Origin: Pseudomonas sp. UBA4617
GTDB lineage: Bacteria; Pseudomonadota; Gammaproteobacteria; Pseudomonadales; Pseudomonadaceae
NCBI RefSeq assembly: GCF_002386445.1
Contig: NZ_DGIR01000009.1
Span: 124,001 to 188,000 of the forward strand
DNA length: 64,000 nucleotides
Direction: 5' to 3'
Shown here: in pieces, positions 52,014-59,536 of the stretch
Numbering within the stretch: position 1 is the stretch's first letter
How the letters are laid out: every line of letters starts with the position of its first letter
Made by a program: the position numbers and the translations under genes
Notes under the pieces: generated by a model
Told to the model about the DNA's origin: nothing
Database searches by the model: none
The model's input: only the letters and a program-made list of their open reading frames with translations

Positions 52014-52753
52014 ACACCCTCCCCGGCCGGCTGCCCGGCGCGCTTGATGTTCAACTTGGCCAGCAGTTGTGCACGGCACAAGGCAGCGCTGGTTGGGATC
52101 TGCTGAATCTCCAGCAGGCGGACCTGGCGCTGGCTGGCGTACTCATCGGCCAGTTGCGCGGCGCTCTTCTGGCTGTCATGGCCAATCCCGGTGGCGATCT
52201 TGCCGTCCAGTGGCTCGCCCTCCTGGGCGCGGCGGACGATGATCTCGTATGCCCGGTCGAAGCGGCGGTGCAGGGACTTGTCGGTCGGCTGGGCGGCGCG
52301 CAGGTCGAACAGGCCAGTGGCCACGGCAGCCAGGCGTACGCCTTCGTGGCTGTAGCGGCCTTCCAGCGCCTCCATCCATGCGTCGTCAGCGGCGGGTAGG
52401 CCCAGTCGCTCCGGCGACGGCTTGCACCAGCCGATGAACTGGCCAACGCTCGGGGCGAACGGCGAACCGCTACGGCGGCACTCCTCGATGGCGTAGCGCA
52501 CCTGGTTGATGTCGCTGATGCCGGCGTCGATCAGGCCCTTCGTCCAGCTGCGCTTGGCGGCTTTCAACGCTTTGTCATCCGGCCAGGCCTGCTTGTGCGC
52601 CGGGAAGATGGCCTGCAGCTGACGGAAAATCTTCTCCACCACCTCGCCGGTGGCATCGTCGACTACGCCCAGCGGCACGCCGGCAACCGGTACCGGCTGG
52701 CTGACCTGCAGGGCCCGCGCAGCTGCGGGAATCATTTGGGTGACGTTCTTCAT
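52010..52753 (-). CDS. replication protein P-like
   Basis: A 247-residue protein of the lambda P group. It has VEKIFRQLQAIFPAHKQAWP, then AKRSWTKGLIDAGISDINQV and SPFAPSVGQFIGWCKPSPER, conserved in the family. Lambda P delivers host DnaB helicase to the origin. It overlaps O by four bases. Confidence 0.88.
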   Translation of the reverse strand: MKNVTQMIPAAARALQVSQPVPVAGVPLGVVDDATGEVVEKIFRQLQAIFPAHKQAWPDDKALKAAKRSWTKGLIDAGISDINQVRYAIEECRRSGSPFAPSVGQFIGWCKPSPERLGLPAADDAWMEALEGRYSHEGVRLAAVATGLFDLRAAQPTDKSLHRRFDRAYEIIVRRAQEGEPLDGKIATGIGHDSQKSAAQLADEYASQRQVRLLEIQQIPTSAALCRAQLLAKLNIKRAGQPAGEGV

Positions 52754-53529
52754 AGGTCATCACTCGTGTCGTGGCGCCAGGACTGGTCATCGAAGTCCGG
52801 GCCGGCCGGGCGGCGGGCTTGCGCACCTGGCAGAACCTTCTCCGGGAACAGGCCGGTCCAGCCGTTGCTGATGGACTGGTTAATCACGGCGTCAGGCGCG
52901 TGGTGGCCGGCCAGGGTCTTGGCCTGCTTCGCGCAGGTGGTGGCGGTCAGTGGCTTGCGGATCTCTTTGCGGTGCTGGCACCAGTCGGCCCACAAGGCAG
53001 TGCTTACGTTGGCCGGCTTGGCAGTCATCGGGTCGAACTTCTGTGCCTTCTTCGAAGCCGCAGGAGCGTCAGCGACTGGCCCCTTCGGTTCTTTGATGGT
53101 TCCTTGATGGTTTATTGATGGATTGGGTGCAGCTCCTGCACCCCGTTCTGTCGTGGTTTGCACCCCGTTCTGTCGTGATCTGCACCCCGTTGTGTCGTCA
53201 TTTGCACCCCGTTCGGAACCGGGTGCAGCTGGTGCACCCCGTTCAACGCACAGGTCATAGACGGTCGGGCGGCGGTCGTGACGGTCGATGTAGGCACCGG
53301 CAATTGCCTGATTCCCAAGGCGAATCACCCCTATCTCCAGCAGGAGGTCGAGCTTGTATTTCACCGTGCGGATCGACAGGCCGGTGTCATCGCTGATGCT
53401 TGCAGAGGACGGAAAAGCCCCTCGGCCGTTCTTGTCGGCATAGTTGGCCAGGACCAGCAGTACGTAGCGCGCAGTGGCGTCCATGATGTCGCGCTGCTCC
53501 AAAGCCCAGGACATGGATTGGACGCTCAT
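52750..53529 (-). CDS. replication initiator O-like, contains the origin
   Basis: A 259-residue initiator. The N-terminal winged helix (RDIMDATARYVLLVLANYAD; SSASISDDTGLSIRTVKYKL) binds DNA. The middle (residues about 95-130) is low-complexity because it is encoded by iterons. The C-terminal half (STALWADWCQHRKEIRKPLT) should contact P. Origin inside the initiator gene is the lambda plan. Confidence 0.88.
   Translation of the reverse strand: MSVQSMSWALEQRDIMDATARYVLLVLANYADKNGRGAFPSSASISDDTGLSIRTVKYKLDLLLEIGVIRLGNQAIAGAYIDRHDRRPTVYDLCVERGAPAAPGSERGANDDTTGCRSRQNGVQTTTERGAGAAPNPSINHQGTIKEPKGPVADAPAASKKAQKFDPMTAKPANVSTALWADWCQHRKEIRKPLTATTCAKQAKTLAGHHAPDAVINQSISNGWTGLFPEKVLPGAQARRPAGPDFDDQSWRHDTSDDL
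53137..53244. other. replication origin iterons
   Basis: Three head-to-tail 22-base units begin TGCACCCCGTTCTGTCGTG or a close variant (53137, 53159, 53181). A fourth TGCACCCCGTTC starts at 53203 and a fifth at 53233. They lie inside the O gene, as the lambda ori repeats do. Confidence 0.88.
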
Positions 53530-53948
53530 TGGCCGCGCTCCTTGGCCATGGCCGTGTCAATGAACGCATCCATGCGTGCAGGCGCCATTCCAGGGATGTC
53601 GCGCGTGTCGCAATACCCTGCGCCGTCCCGAAGCCATCGGTACCGCTCTGCATCTTTGCGCAGATCCTGTGCCAGGCCCTCAATAGCGCTCCCGTCATCG
53701 TCCATGTCAGCGCCCAGCGCCTCACCGATAGCGCCGATGTCACAGGCGGCAGCCAGCAACATGCGCTTGTGCGACTCCAGGTCCTTGGCGAGCGATATGG
53801 TGGAGGCGTGCCAAGCCCATGCCGCGGCCTTGAGCATCGCTGCGGCATCATCGTTGGCAGTGGCCGTCATCTCGCCGAAGCCGAACTCTGCGCGGAAAGC
53901 AGCCAGGAACTCGGATTTCATACCCTCTGGCATGCCATGAACGCTCAT
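53526..53948 (-). CDS. phage hypothetical protein
   Basis: A 140-residue, mostly helical protein (MLKAAAWAWHASTISLAKDL; DAERYRWLRDGAGYCDTRDI). The AERYRWLRD motif is common in small phage early proteins. It overlaps both neighbours by four bases. Function unknown. Confidence 0.72.
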   Translation of the reverse strand: MSVHGMPEGMKSEFLAAFRAEFGFGEMTATANDDAAAMLKAAAWAWHASTISLAKDLESHKRMLLAAACDIGAIGEALGADMDDDGSAIEGLAQDLRKDAERYRWLRDGAGYCDTRDIPGMAPARMDAFIDTAMAKERGQ

Positions 53949-54799
53949 GCTGCACCCCGCACGGCCTTGTCGTGGGTGTGCAGGCCGTCCCAGTTCTTCT
54001 TCATGGGCAGCTCGCCGGCCAGGTACAGCTCGTACAGGCGTACGGCGCCCTTACGCAGAAGGATCGGCTTGTAGACGGTGAAGGGTTCCTTACCGTGCGG
54101 GGTGATCTCGTCATGGTGTTCGGTCATATAGCGGTCGCGGGCGTAGGAGCTAACGCGCCAGCGCGAGCCTGACCGGCCTTCCGTGAACAGCCAGTTTTTC
54201 GCCTTCAAGTAAGCCTGAACCTGCATGACGTTGACGCCATTCAGTTGCTTGCAGAACTGCGCCGCCGTCTCGCCCTCCTTGAACAGGTTCTCCAGATGGT
54301 CGATCTTCTTGGCTTGGGCCTCGACCTGGACGGTGAGCAGCACGCGGGCTTTTTCCGACTCCAGGGCCATCTGGAGGATTTCCAGCGTGCTGAGATCGGC
54401 GGACTGAGCCGGGACGGATTTCGCCAGGCGCCAGAACTCCTTGACCAAGCGCTTCTTGAACTCACGGACGATGGCCGTGTTGCGCATGTAGGTCAGCAGT
54501 AGGGTCGCCTGCTGCTCGTTCATCAGCGCGATCTCGCGGGATTGCATGCCGCCAGCGGTCTCGAAGGGTTCGATTTGGAATCGCACCCCTCCGAATTCGC
54601 TGAAGTCGGCCTGGTACTTGCGAACCAAGGCAATCACACTGGCGTGTTCGTTTCCGGTTTCGTGAGCGATGGTCCCGGTAGTGGTCACCGCCTCACCGTC
54701 GACGATGGTGACGATTTGGTTGCGCGCCACGAAATCGAACTTCGCGTTTTGTGGCGCGAGATTCGAGGGGGCTTGTATACTGGATTCCTGCAGATGCAT
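53945..54799 (-). CDS. Rha-KilAC regulatory protein / antirepressor
   Basis: A 284-residue protein with an N-terminal Rha domain (ARNQIVTIVDGEAVTTTGTI; GNEHASVIALVRKYQADFSE) and a C-terminal KilAC/Ant domain (YLKAKNWLFTEGRSGSRWRV; KEPFTVYKPILLRKGAVRLY). Such proteins act as antirepressors or lytic regulators. Palindrome copy C encodes residues about 14-26. It is transcribed after cro. Confidence 0.88.
   Translation of the reverse strand: MHLQESSIQAPSNLAPQNAKFDFVARNQIVTIVDGEAVTTTGTIAHETGNEHASVIALVRKYQADFSEFGGVRFQIEPFETAGGMQSREIALMNEQQATLLLTYMRNTAIVREFKKRLVKEFWRLAKSVPAQSADLSTLEILQMALESEKARVLLTVQVEAQAKKIDHLENLFKEGETAAQFCKQLNGVNVMQVQAYLKAKNWLFTEGRSGSRWRVSSYARDRYMTEHHDEITPHGKEPFTVYKPILLRKGAVRLYELYLAGELPMKKNWDGLHTHDKAVRGAA
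54723..54758. repeat. dispersed palindrome, copy C (inside Rha-KilAC gene)
   Basis: CGCGCCACGAAA, 12 bases, then TTTTGTGGCGCG. It is in frame within the start of the gene and shares the first 17 bases with copy D. In the mRNA it would form a stem about 40 bases from the start codon. Confidence 0.82.
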
Positions 54800-54831
54800 A
54801 ATTCACCTCAAGAGTTTTATGTGAAGCAGAG

Positions 54832-54857
54832 AGCCGGGCCGCAATCCCGGCTTTTTT
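54832..54857 (+). terminator. plus-strand terminator facing away from cI
   Basis: AGCCGGG-CCGCAAT-CCCGGCT is followed by five T on the plus strand. No plus-strand gene is upstream, so it may end an antisense transcript. On the minus strand it is a stem in the leader of the Rha-KilAC gene. Confidence 0.6.
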
Positions 54858-54886
54858 GTGCCTGTAATTCAGAGAGGGCCTCTGCC

Positions 54887-55099
54887 CTACCCTGATGAGT
54901 CCCTCGGAGAGGCCCTCATTGGGGCCACCAACTGCAGGACTTTGGCCTTACGGCGGCCAACCACTGATAAAGCGCCACTGGCTACAGCCGCTTCGTACAC
55001 CTGGTTCATCGCGGTGTTGAAGTCCCAGTTATTGGCCCTCATCAGCCCCTCTATTCGCTGCCGCACATGCGGCGACAGCTGATCAAGCTGTACGGTCAT
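54887..55099 (-). CDS. small phage regulator-like protein
   Basis: A 70-residue protein (VQLDQLSPHVRQRIEGLMRA; NNWDFNTAMNQVYEAAVASG) starting behind GGAGG. Two helices suggest a ribbon-helix-helix or similar DNA-binding fold, but the family is not certain. It follows cro in the early operon. Confidence 0.66.
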   Translation of the reverse strand: MTVQLDQLSPHVRQRIEGLMRANNWDFNTAMNQVYEAAVASGALSVVGRRKAKVLQLVAPMRASPRDSSG

Positions 55100-55118
55100 T
55101 TAGGCCTCCAAAGGGCCT

Positions 55119-55322
55119 TCAGCCCGCGATATCTTCTTGCTGCTTGTCCTGCATCAGCTCCTCGATAACGCCGTTGGCTACGGCCCATTCGATGATTTCG
55201 TACAGATAGGTGGCGTGCTGCATGCGGGTCTTGCTCGCAGCCTTGCGGAGGATCCGGTCGAGCACGGGCTCGAAACGGACCTTCACCGGGATGGCGCGCT
55301 TCTGATTCGGGTCTTGGTACAT
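55119..55322 (-). CDS. ribbon-helix-helix-like small protein
   Basis: A 67-residue protein starting at 55322 behind AAGGAG. AIPVKVRFEPVLDRILRKAA and YLYEIIEWAVANGVIEELMQ give a strand-helix-helix pattern. It is the second gene after PR and may be a CII-like regulator by position. A longer overlapping frame is a shadow. Confidence 0.68.
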   Translation of the reverse strand: MYQDPNQKRAIPVKVRFEPVLDRILRKAASKTRMQHATYLYEIIEWAVANGVIEELMQDKQQEDIAG

Positions 55323-55354
55323 GCTTGGTTGGCTCCTTGCGGCTATGAAATGGG

Positions 55355-55603
55355 TTAAGCGGCGGAAAGCGCGTGGGTCGGGTTGCTGTCGATCTGGCTC
55401 CATGGGAACGAAGGACACAGATCGGCACGATTCACAGCGCCATTCGTAAGCGCCTCAATCTGTAGTGCGCGCTTGGCTGGGACCGTGCGCTCTCCTGAAC
55501 ACCATTGGTTGACGGTGGGTGCCGCAACATTCAGCCGGCGCGCCAATTCCGCCTGGCTGCCCAGCACGCGGGATGCTTCTTTGGCTGCTTCTGCTGATTT
55601 CAT
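55355..55603 (-). CDS. cro: Cro/YdaS-like repressor
   Basis: An 82-residue helix-turn-helix protein: LGSQAELARRLNVAAPTVNQ then WCSGERTVPAKRALQIEALT, as in Cro and YdaS. It is divergent from cI and is the first gene from PR, with AGGAG before the start. It should favour the lytic path. Confidence 0.88.
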   Translation of the reverse strand: MKSAEAAKEASRVLGSQAELARRLNVAAPTVNQWCSGERTVPAKRALQIEALTNGAVNRADLCPSFPWSQIDSNPTHALSAA

Positions 55604-55630
55604 GAGTTCTCTCCTGGAGATTTACCGATG

Positions 55631-55659
55631 AATATAAGGCATTACCTTATCTTTCACAA
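55631..55659 (-). promoter_or_regulatory. PR-like early promoter
   Basis: On the minus strand TTGTGA and TATATT are 17 bases apart. The operator TAAGGCATTACCTTA (55635-55649) lies over the spacer and the -10, so repressor binding would block it. Confidence 0.8.
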
Positions 55660-55707
55660 GCCATTGCCTAATCAGCGCCCCAATAGGCCTAATTAGGCAA
55701 TGCTTAC
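55635..55707. promoter_or_regulatory. OR-like operator cluster
   Basis: Three related sites: TAAGGCATTACCTTA (55635), AAGCCATTGCCTAAT (55658, inverted) and TTAGGCAATGCTTAC (55693). The last covers the cI start codon. TTGCCT and CCTAAT, 18 bases apart, form a weak PRM, which would give a leaderless cI mRNA. Confidence 0.75.
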
Positions 55708-56542
55708 CGGACCAGAATTAGGCGCAGCCATTGATGCTGCGCGGATCGCCAAGGGCGTATCGAAGAAGCAACTCGCAGACGACTTCCAGGTGAAGCCTCC
55801 GTCGGTGCAGGGCTGGGTGAAAAACGGCCGGATCGACAAGTCGAAGCTGATGGACGTCATCGCCTACTTCGCTGACGTTGTAGGACCTGAGCATTGGGGT
55901 CTGCGCCCAGGCTTTACCTATGAGAGCCTGCAGGACGTCGCCTCAGCATCGGTTGAAGAGCCGGCGCCCACCTCGGCTGCGGATATGGTTCGCAATATGC
56001 TCGCCAAGCAGGGCAAGAACCTGCCGGAAAGTGCCCGTGCGCAGCTGATGGCAGCTGCCGAAGCTTCGGACCAGGGCAACGTAATCACCGTAGACTTCTC
56101 CCGCCCGGGGCTTGTCGGGGATGAGGTTCGGATTGCTCACTACGATGTGCGCGCGGCCATGGGCAACGGCCAGGCCACGCATGACTATCCCGAAATGCTG
56201 AAGGACATACGTGTCAGCCCGAGCCATCTCCGTGAGCTGGGCGTCGAGTTCGAAGAGCACTTCCACCTGAAGGTGGTCACTGGCTGGGGCCAGTCGATGG
56301 AGCCCACCATCAAGCACCGCGACCCGCTGATCGTGAACATCAATGTGCGCGAGTTCGTGGGCGACGGGATCTACCTCTTCGTCTGGGATGACCTGCTCTA
56401 CATCAAACGCCTGCAGGTGGCTGATGAGGAGCACTTCGAGATGATTTCGGACAACCCGCGACACAAGGATCGGCTGATCCGGCGGGATATGACCTACATC
56501 CAGGCCAGGGTGCTGCTGGTCTGGAATGCGCACTTAGTGTGA
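55700..56542 (+). CDS. cI: CI-like prophage repressor (HTH + S24)
   Basis: A 280-residue repressor. The N-terminal helix-turn-helix (GVSKKQLADDFQVKPPSVQG) is followed by a linker and a LexA-type domain with S199 (GQSMEPT) and K236 (LYIKRLQ). No Ala-Gly cleavage dipeptide is seen in the linker. No ribosome binding site precedes the ATG, which itself lies in an operator. It maintains lysogeny. Confidence 0.92.
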   Translation: MLTGPELGAAIDAARIAKGVSKKQLADDFQVKPPSVQGWVKNGRIDKSKLMDVIAYFADVVGPEHWGLRPGFTYESLQDVASASVEEPAPTSAADMVRNMLAKQGKNLPESARAQLMAAAEASDQGNVITVDFSRPGLVGDEVRIAHYDVRAAMGNGQATHDYPEMLKDIRVSPSHLRELGVEFEEHFHLKVVTGWGQSMEPTIKHRDPLIVNINVREFVGDGIYLFVWDDLLYIKRLQVADEEHFEMISDNPRHKDRLIRRDMTYIQARVLLVWNAHLV

Positions 56543-56562
56543 TCAGCTACCTCCAGACATAG

Positions 56563-56586
56563 AAAAGCCCGCTAAGGCGGGCTTTT
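56563..56586. terminator. bidirectional terminator after cI
   Basis: AAAAGCCCGC-TAAG-GCGGGCTTTT with T on the plus strand and matching A on the other side. It ends cI transcription and the convergent lipoprotein gene. Confidence 0.85.
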
Positions 56587-56595
56587 TTGTGCTCG

Positions 56596-57204
56596 TTATA
56601 AAGAGCCTGGGTCAATTCCTATTACTCGCAGGGATTCCGCCAGGGTTGGGTCCAACTGAACTTCACCCGTAGTTGAAGCGGCTTGGTTGATGCCAACGGT
56701 GCGATATTTCAGCGTGTGACCGGAGAGCATTTGCTTGATAATTTTTTTCGCTTTATCGCCACCAGTTACCGTGTATGGGCTCATCAGCTGAGTGACATTG
56801 AGCATGGCCTGGTCCTGAGTTTGCTTTACCAGGGCAGCCTGTTCTGGTGGCAAGTTCAAGGTGTATTGAGGAGCCGACGGCATCATGCTGACAGGCGTCT
56901 CCTGTGGAGTGATGGTCCAGGCCTCATTTTGGTCGATCCGCAGTTGAACTGTGCCGACCGGAATCTTGAAGCGCCCGCCAGACATCAGGCCCACATAAAT
57001 CTCGTCACCCTCCTTTCGAACCACTGGATAGAAGCGGAGCGACCGGGTAACGATCGATCCCGAGGCGGGGAATTCACTCGTAGTCACCATCATAGTGGTT
57101 TTATCCGTGAACTCGTCAGTGGTTCCAGTGGCCTGCCATGTCGGGCCCGACGCGCACCCGCCAAGCGCCATAGTTGCAGCTAAGACCGAGACTATCCTTT
57201 TCAT
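56596..57204 (-). CDS. lipoprotein in the immunity region
   Basis: A 202-residue lipoprotein starting at 57204 behind GGAG. The signal peptide ends in lipobox ALGGC, so the protein is predicted to be anchored to a membrane. The mature part is beta-rich (SEFPASGSIVTRSLRFYPVV; YVGLMSGGRFKIPVGTVQLR). Lying between the operator clusters, where lambda has rex, it is probably made in the lysogen. A role in the host envelope or in exclusion is inference. Confidence 0.78.
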   Translation of the reverse strand: MKRIVSVLAATMALGGCASGPTWQATGTTDEFTDKTTMMVTTSEFPASGSIVTRSLRFYPVVRKEGDEIYVGLMSGGRFKIPVGTVQLRIDQNEAWTITPQETPVSMMPSAPQYTLNLPPEQAALVKQTQDQAMLNVTQLMSPYTVTGGDKAKKIIKQMLSGHTLKYRTVGINQAASTTGEVQLDPTLAESLRVIGIDPGSL

Positions 57205-57291
57205 TCCAGACTCCAACGCTTTGGTCGGCGAATTCTAACAGAGCTCCGTCACCATCACCCAAGACTGCCTATCTCAGGCTTTTTGCGCTCC

Positions 57292-57618
57292 TTAAAAAGG
57301 CGCCTCTTCCTCCTCCCTCTCATCCTCCCAGTCCCTTTCCGCGACCAGGTCGCCTCGATCATCTGCGCTCTGCGGCTCCCACCGTACGGTCACGCTCTCG
57401 TCGTCGTTGAACGTTAGATCTAGCTCCGGCGTCTCGGCCAGCAGGCCCATCACCTCCTCCCACTCCATGTCTCCATCCGTGTCCAGGCGATGGATCGTCA
57501 CCCAGCGCTGAGCCTGCGCGATCGGGTGATTGATCATCGACGAAACCCGCAGCCCAAGGCGTTCCAGCCCGGTCATTTCCTGGCGCGCCTGCGGCGCCGA
57601 CTTCTTCTGCTTGGCCAT
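57292..57618 (-). CDS. DUF1654 protein
   Basis: A 108-residue protein starting at 57618 behind GGAGG. It has the DUF1654 core: TGLERLGLRVSSMINHPIAQ, AQRWVTIHRLDTDGDMEWEE, and LDLTFNDDESVTVRWEP, with an acidic end. The family is confined mostly to Pseudomonas and its phages and is of unknown function. The promoter would overlap the second operator cluster. Confidence 0.85.
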   Translation of the reverse strand: MAKQKKSAPQARQEMTGLERLGLRVSSMINHPIAQAQRWVTIHRLDTDGDMEWEEVMGLLAETPELDLTFNDDESVTVRWEPQSADDRGDLVAERDWEDEREEEEAPF

Positions 57619-57650
57619 TCTTCCTCCGTTAACTGTACATCCATCCAGTA

Positions 57651-57761
57651 TTAGGCAGAGCTTACCCGAGCCATCGAATGATGCAAGCCCGGATGGCAGA
57701 TTAGGCACACATGAAAAAGTTAGGCATTACCTATTTACAAGAATTAGGCATTAGCTTATCT
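57651..57761. promoter_or_regulatory. OL-like operator cluster and PL-like promoter
   Basis: Sites TTAGGCAGAGCTTAC (57651), TTAGGCATTACCTAT (57720) and TTAGGCATTAGCTTA (57744) plus a half site at 57701 match the operators beside cI. A plus-strand promoter, TTTACA and TTATCT 16 bases apart (57734-57761), has the last site in its spacer. Confidence 0.76.
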
Positions 57762-57816
57762 TTCATCTCAACGCCGCAGTCACTCACGAGGGACTGCCGA
57801 GGCCCTCAAGCCTCAC

Positions 57817-57827
57817 CGCTCTTTAAC
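57817..57827 (+). promoter_or_regulatory. boxA / nut-like site
   Basis: CGCTCTTTAAC matches the NusB-S10 boxA consensus and lies 56 bases after the PL-like promoter. The 57765-58172 leader holds no convincing gene. Antitermination by host Nus factors, with or without a phage N, is implied. Confidence 0.7.
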
Positions 57828-58172
57828 TCTGATGGGAACCTCGCGGATCGATCCCGGCAACGGTACAGCGCGAGCAATAAATTCGATCCCCATGCCAGCT
57901 CTGGAACTGGCCAGCTCGAAGTCAGGCGCTTACGGCGCGGATGGAGGGTTGAGCTGCAACGCTCCCTGCCAGATAGCCCTCAGAACGGGCTGATGCACTG
58001 GTACAGCGGGCCACGCCGGGGAACCGGTGGAGGCTGCAGCAATCAAGCAATCGCCCAGGCAACCGTGGCGAGTAACGGAGCCCAGCAAGACCGACTTCAC
58101 TGGCTGGCCTTGGCGACAGGGCCAGTATCAAAGCTGTTTCACCGAGACCGCTTTGATGCACAGGAGATCAAT

Positions 58173-58739
58173 ATGGCTAGAGGCTTGGTTTTCGGGATAG
58201 GCATAAACGACCTCCCTCGCTATCACAGCTGCCCCTTCTACAGCAGATGGAAAGGCATGCTTAGGAGATGCGTCGGCGACAGAGCGTTCGGCCCATATGA
58301 CGGATGTAGGGTCGCAGATGAATGGCTTGTGTTCAGCGCTTTCATGGATTGGATGAAGGATCGGCCATGGATGGGCAACCACCTGGACAAAGACATTCTC
58401 AGGACATGGGAAAAACTCTACTGCCCGGGAACATCGGTTTTTGTACCGGCTTATGTCAACTCAATCCTGATTGAGCGCGACTCTGGGGCATGCGGACTGC
58501 CGATAGGCGTTTCAACAACCATGCGCGGTAAACCCTATATGGCAAGGGTGCGCTGGCTGGACGGAAGCCGCACCAGCGTCGGCAGCTTTGACTGCCCCCA
58601 CGAAGCGCACAGGGCCTGGGCTGCAGCCAAGGCAGGTGTCATCAGGCAGGCGGTAGATCAATACCGCACGACCGACCGATTCGACGAGCGTGTCTGCTCT
58701 GCCCTTCTGGATAGGGCAGATCAGCTCGCCGCAACCTGA
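58173..58739 (+). CDS. AP2-like DNA-binding phage protein
   Basis: A 188-residue protein starting at 58173 behind GGAG. It has FYSRWKGMLRRCVGD, FSAFMDWMKDRPWMGNHLDK and a KPYMARVRWLDGSRTSVGSF region like the AP2 domain of homing endonucleases. No HNH motif is seen. It is the first gene of the rightward operon and may be a regulator. Confidence 0.66.
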   Translation: MARGLVFGIGINDLPRYHSCPFYSRWKGMLRRCVGDRAFGPYDGCRVADEWLVFSAFMDWMKDRPWMGNHLDKDILRTWEKLYCPGTSVFVPAYVNSILIERDSGACGLPIGVSTTMRGKPYMARVRWLDGSRTSVGSFDCPHEAHRAWAAAKAGVIRQAVDQYRTTDRFDERVCSALLDRADQLAAT

Positions 58740-58765
58740 AGTCAACCGCCCTGGAGGCCAAGACT

Positions 58766-58939
58766 ATGAACAAGCAAGCCAACTTTCGCAGCCTGCCAAG
58801 CAGTGCACGGTTCACATTCAAGCGCGGCAACGACAGAGCCGTATATCGCAAGTTCGGGTATGACCTCGCAATTCTCGACGGCGATCACAGCGCGCAGCCT
58901 TTCAAACTCCATGGAAACACTGCCGTTGTGCGCTGCTGA
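58766..58939 (+). CDS. 57-residue phage protein
   Basis: The ATG at 58766 follows GGAGG. The product (MNKQANFRSLPSSARFTFKR; DRAVYRKFGYDLAILDG; FKLHGNTAVVRC) has a beta-rich pattern shared by short early proteins of Pseudomonas phages. Function unknown. Confidence 0.72.
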   Translation: MNKQANFRSLPSSARFTFKRGNDRAVYRKFGYDLAILDGDHSAQPFKLHGNTAVVRC

Positions 58940-59166
58940 GACGACCGCACAACCAGCAATGCGTCAACCTGACGAAAACCGCCCGATGCCCTGCTCCTCA
59001 TCGCAGGCTGCATCGGAGGCCACTCTGAACGCGAGTTGATCGCCGCGAATTGTGAGCGTGGGTAGCGTCTCGCCGCATGGTGAGGCGTCCCGACACCCGG
59101 TTTGCCCCGGAGAGTGGCCACCGATGCATCCCGCATCCCCTTCCCTTCAAATACGACCGCATCGAC

Positions 59167-59219
59167 AGGTGCCGGGCTTGGCTTTTCACGCCCAGCTTGG
59201 TCCCTGGTGCCCGGCACCT
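59167..59219. repeat. 11-base perfect inverted repeat in the early leader
   Basis: AGGTGCCGGGC at 59167-59177 pairs with the arm at 59209-59219 over a 31-base loop. It ends 32 bases before the next start codon. The 58940-59251 gap holds no convincing gene apart from this element. Confidence 0.6.
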
Positions 59220-59251
59220 GATCAATGCGGTTGGCTACCGAGGTTCACACG

Positions 59252-59536
59252 ATGAGCAAAGACACAGGCGGACCCGCATTTCCCACCCAGATCAACAACA
59301 GCGGAATCACGCCGATCAAGGGTTTCAATGGCGAAGAAATCAAGCCGCAAACCTTCAGCGCTTACCCAGGCATGACCCTGCTCGACTACTTCGCAGCTAA
59401 GGCGCTTGTCGGCCTTCTGTCTTGGCCTGGCGACGAGGGAAGCGGCAGCTATCACTCGAACAGCGACCTAGCTCATACCGCAAGCATGGCTTACGAATAC
59501 GGCAAGGCCATGCTCGCCGCCCGGGTGAAGCCATGA
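59252..59536 (+). CDS. phage early protein of the GGPAFP type
   Basis: A 94-residue protein: DTGGPAFPTQINNSGITPIK, then GMTLLDYFAAKALVGLLSWP, and ASMAYEYGKAMLAAR. This pattern is widespread in small phage proteins of unknown function. The start at 59252 has GAGG upstream. Confidence 0.76.
   Translation: MSKDTGGPAFPTQINNSGITPIKGFNGEEIKPQTFSAYPGMTLLDYFAAKALVGLLSWPGDEGSGSYHSNSDLAHTASMAYEYGKAMLAARVKP

Noticed and set aside
55096..55428. Longer overlapping frame across the ribbon-helix-helix-like gene
   Set aside because: The shorter gene at 55119-55322 has AAGGAG before its start and a plausible fold; the longer frame does not.
57711..58172. Upstream extension of the AP2-like gene to an ATG at 57711
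   Set aside because: The added part covers two operator sites and boxA, has no family resemblance, and the ATG at 58173 has a good ribosome binding site.
58885..59217. A 110-codon minus-strand frame in the 58940-59251 gap
   Set aside because: It opposes the operon, has no recognised domain and overlaps a real 57-residue gene; probably noncoding.
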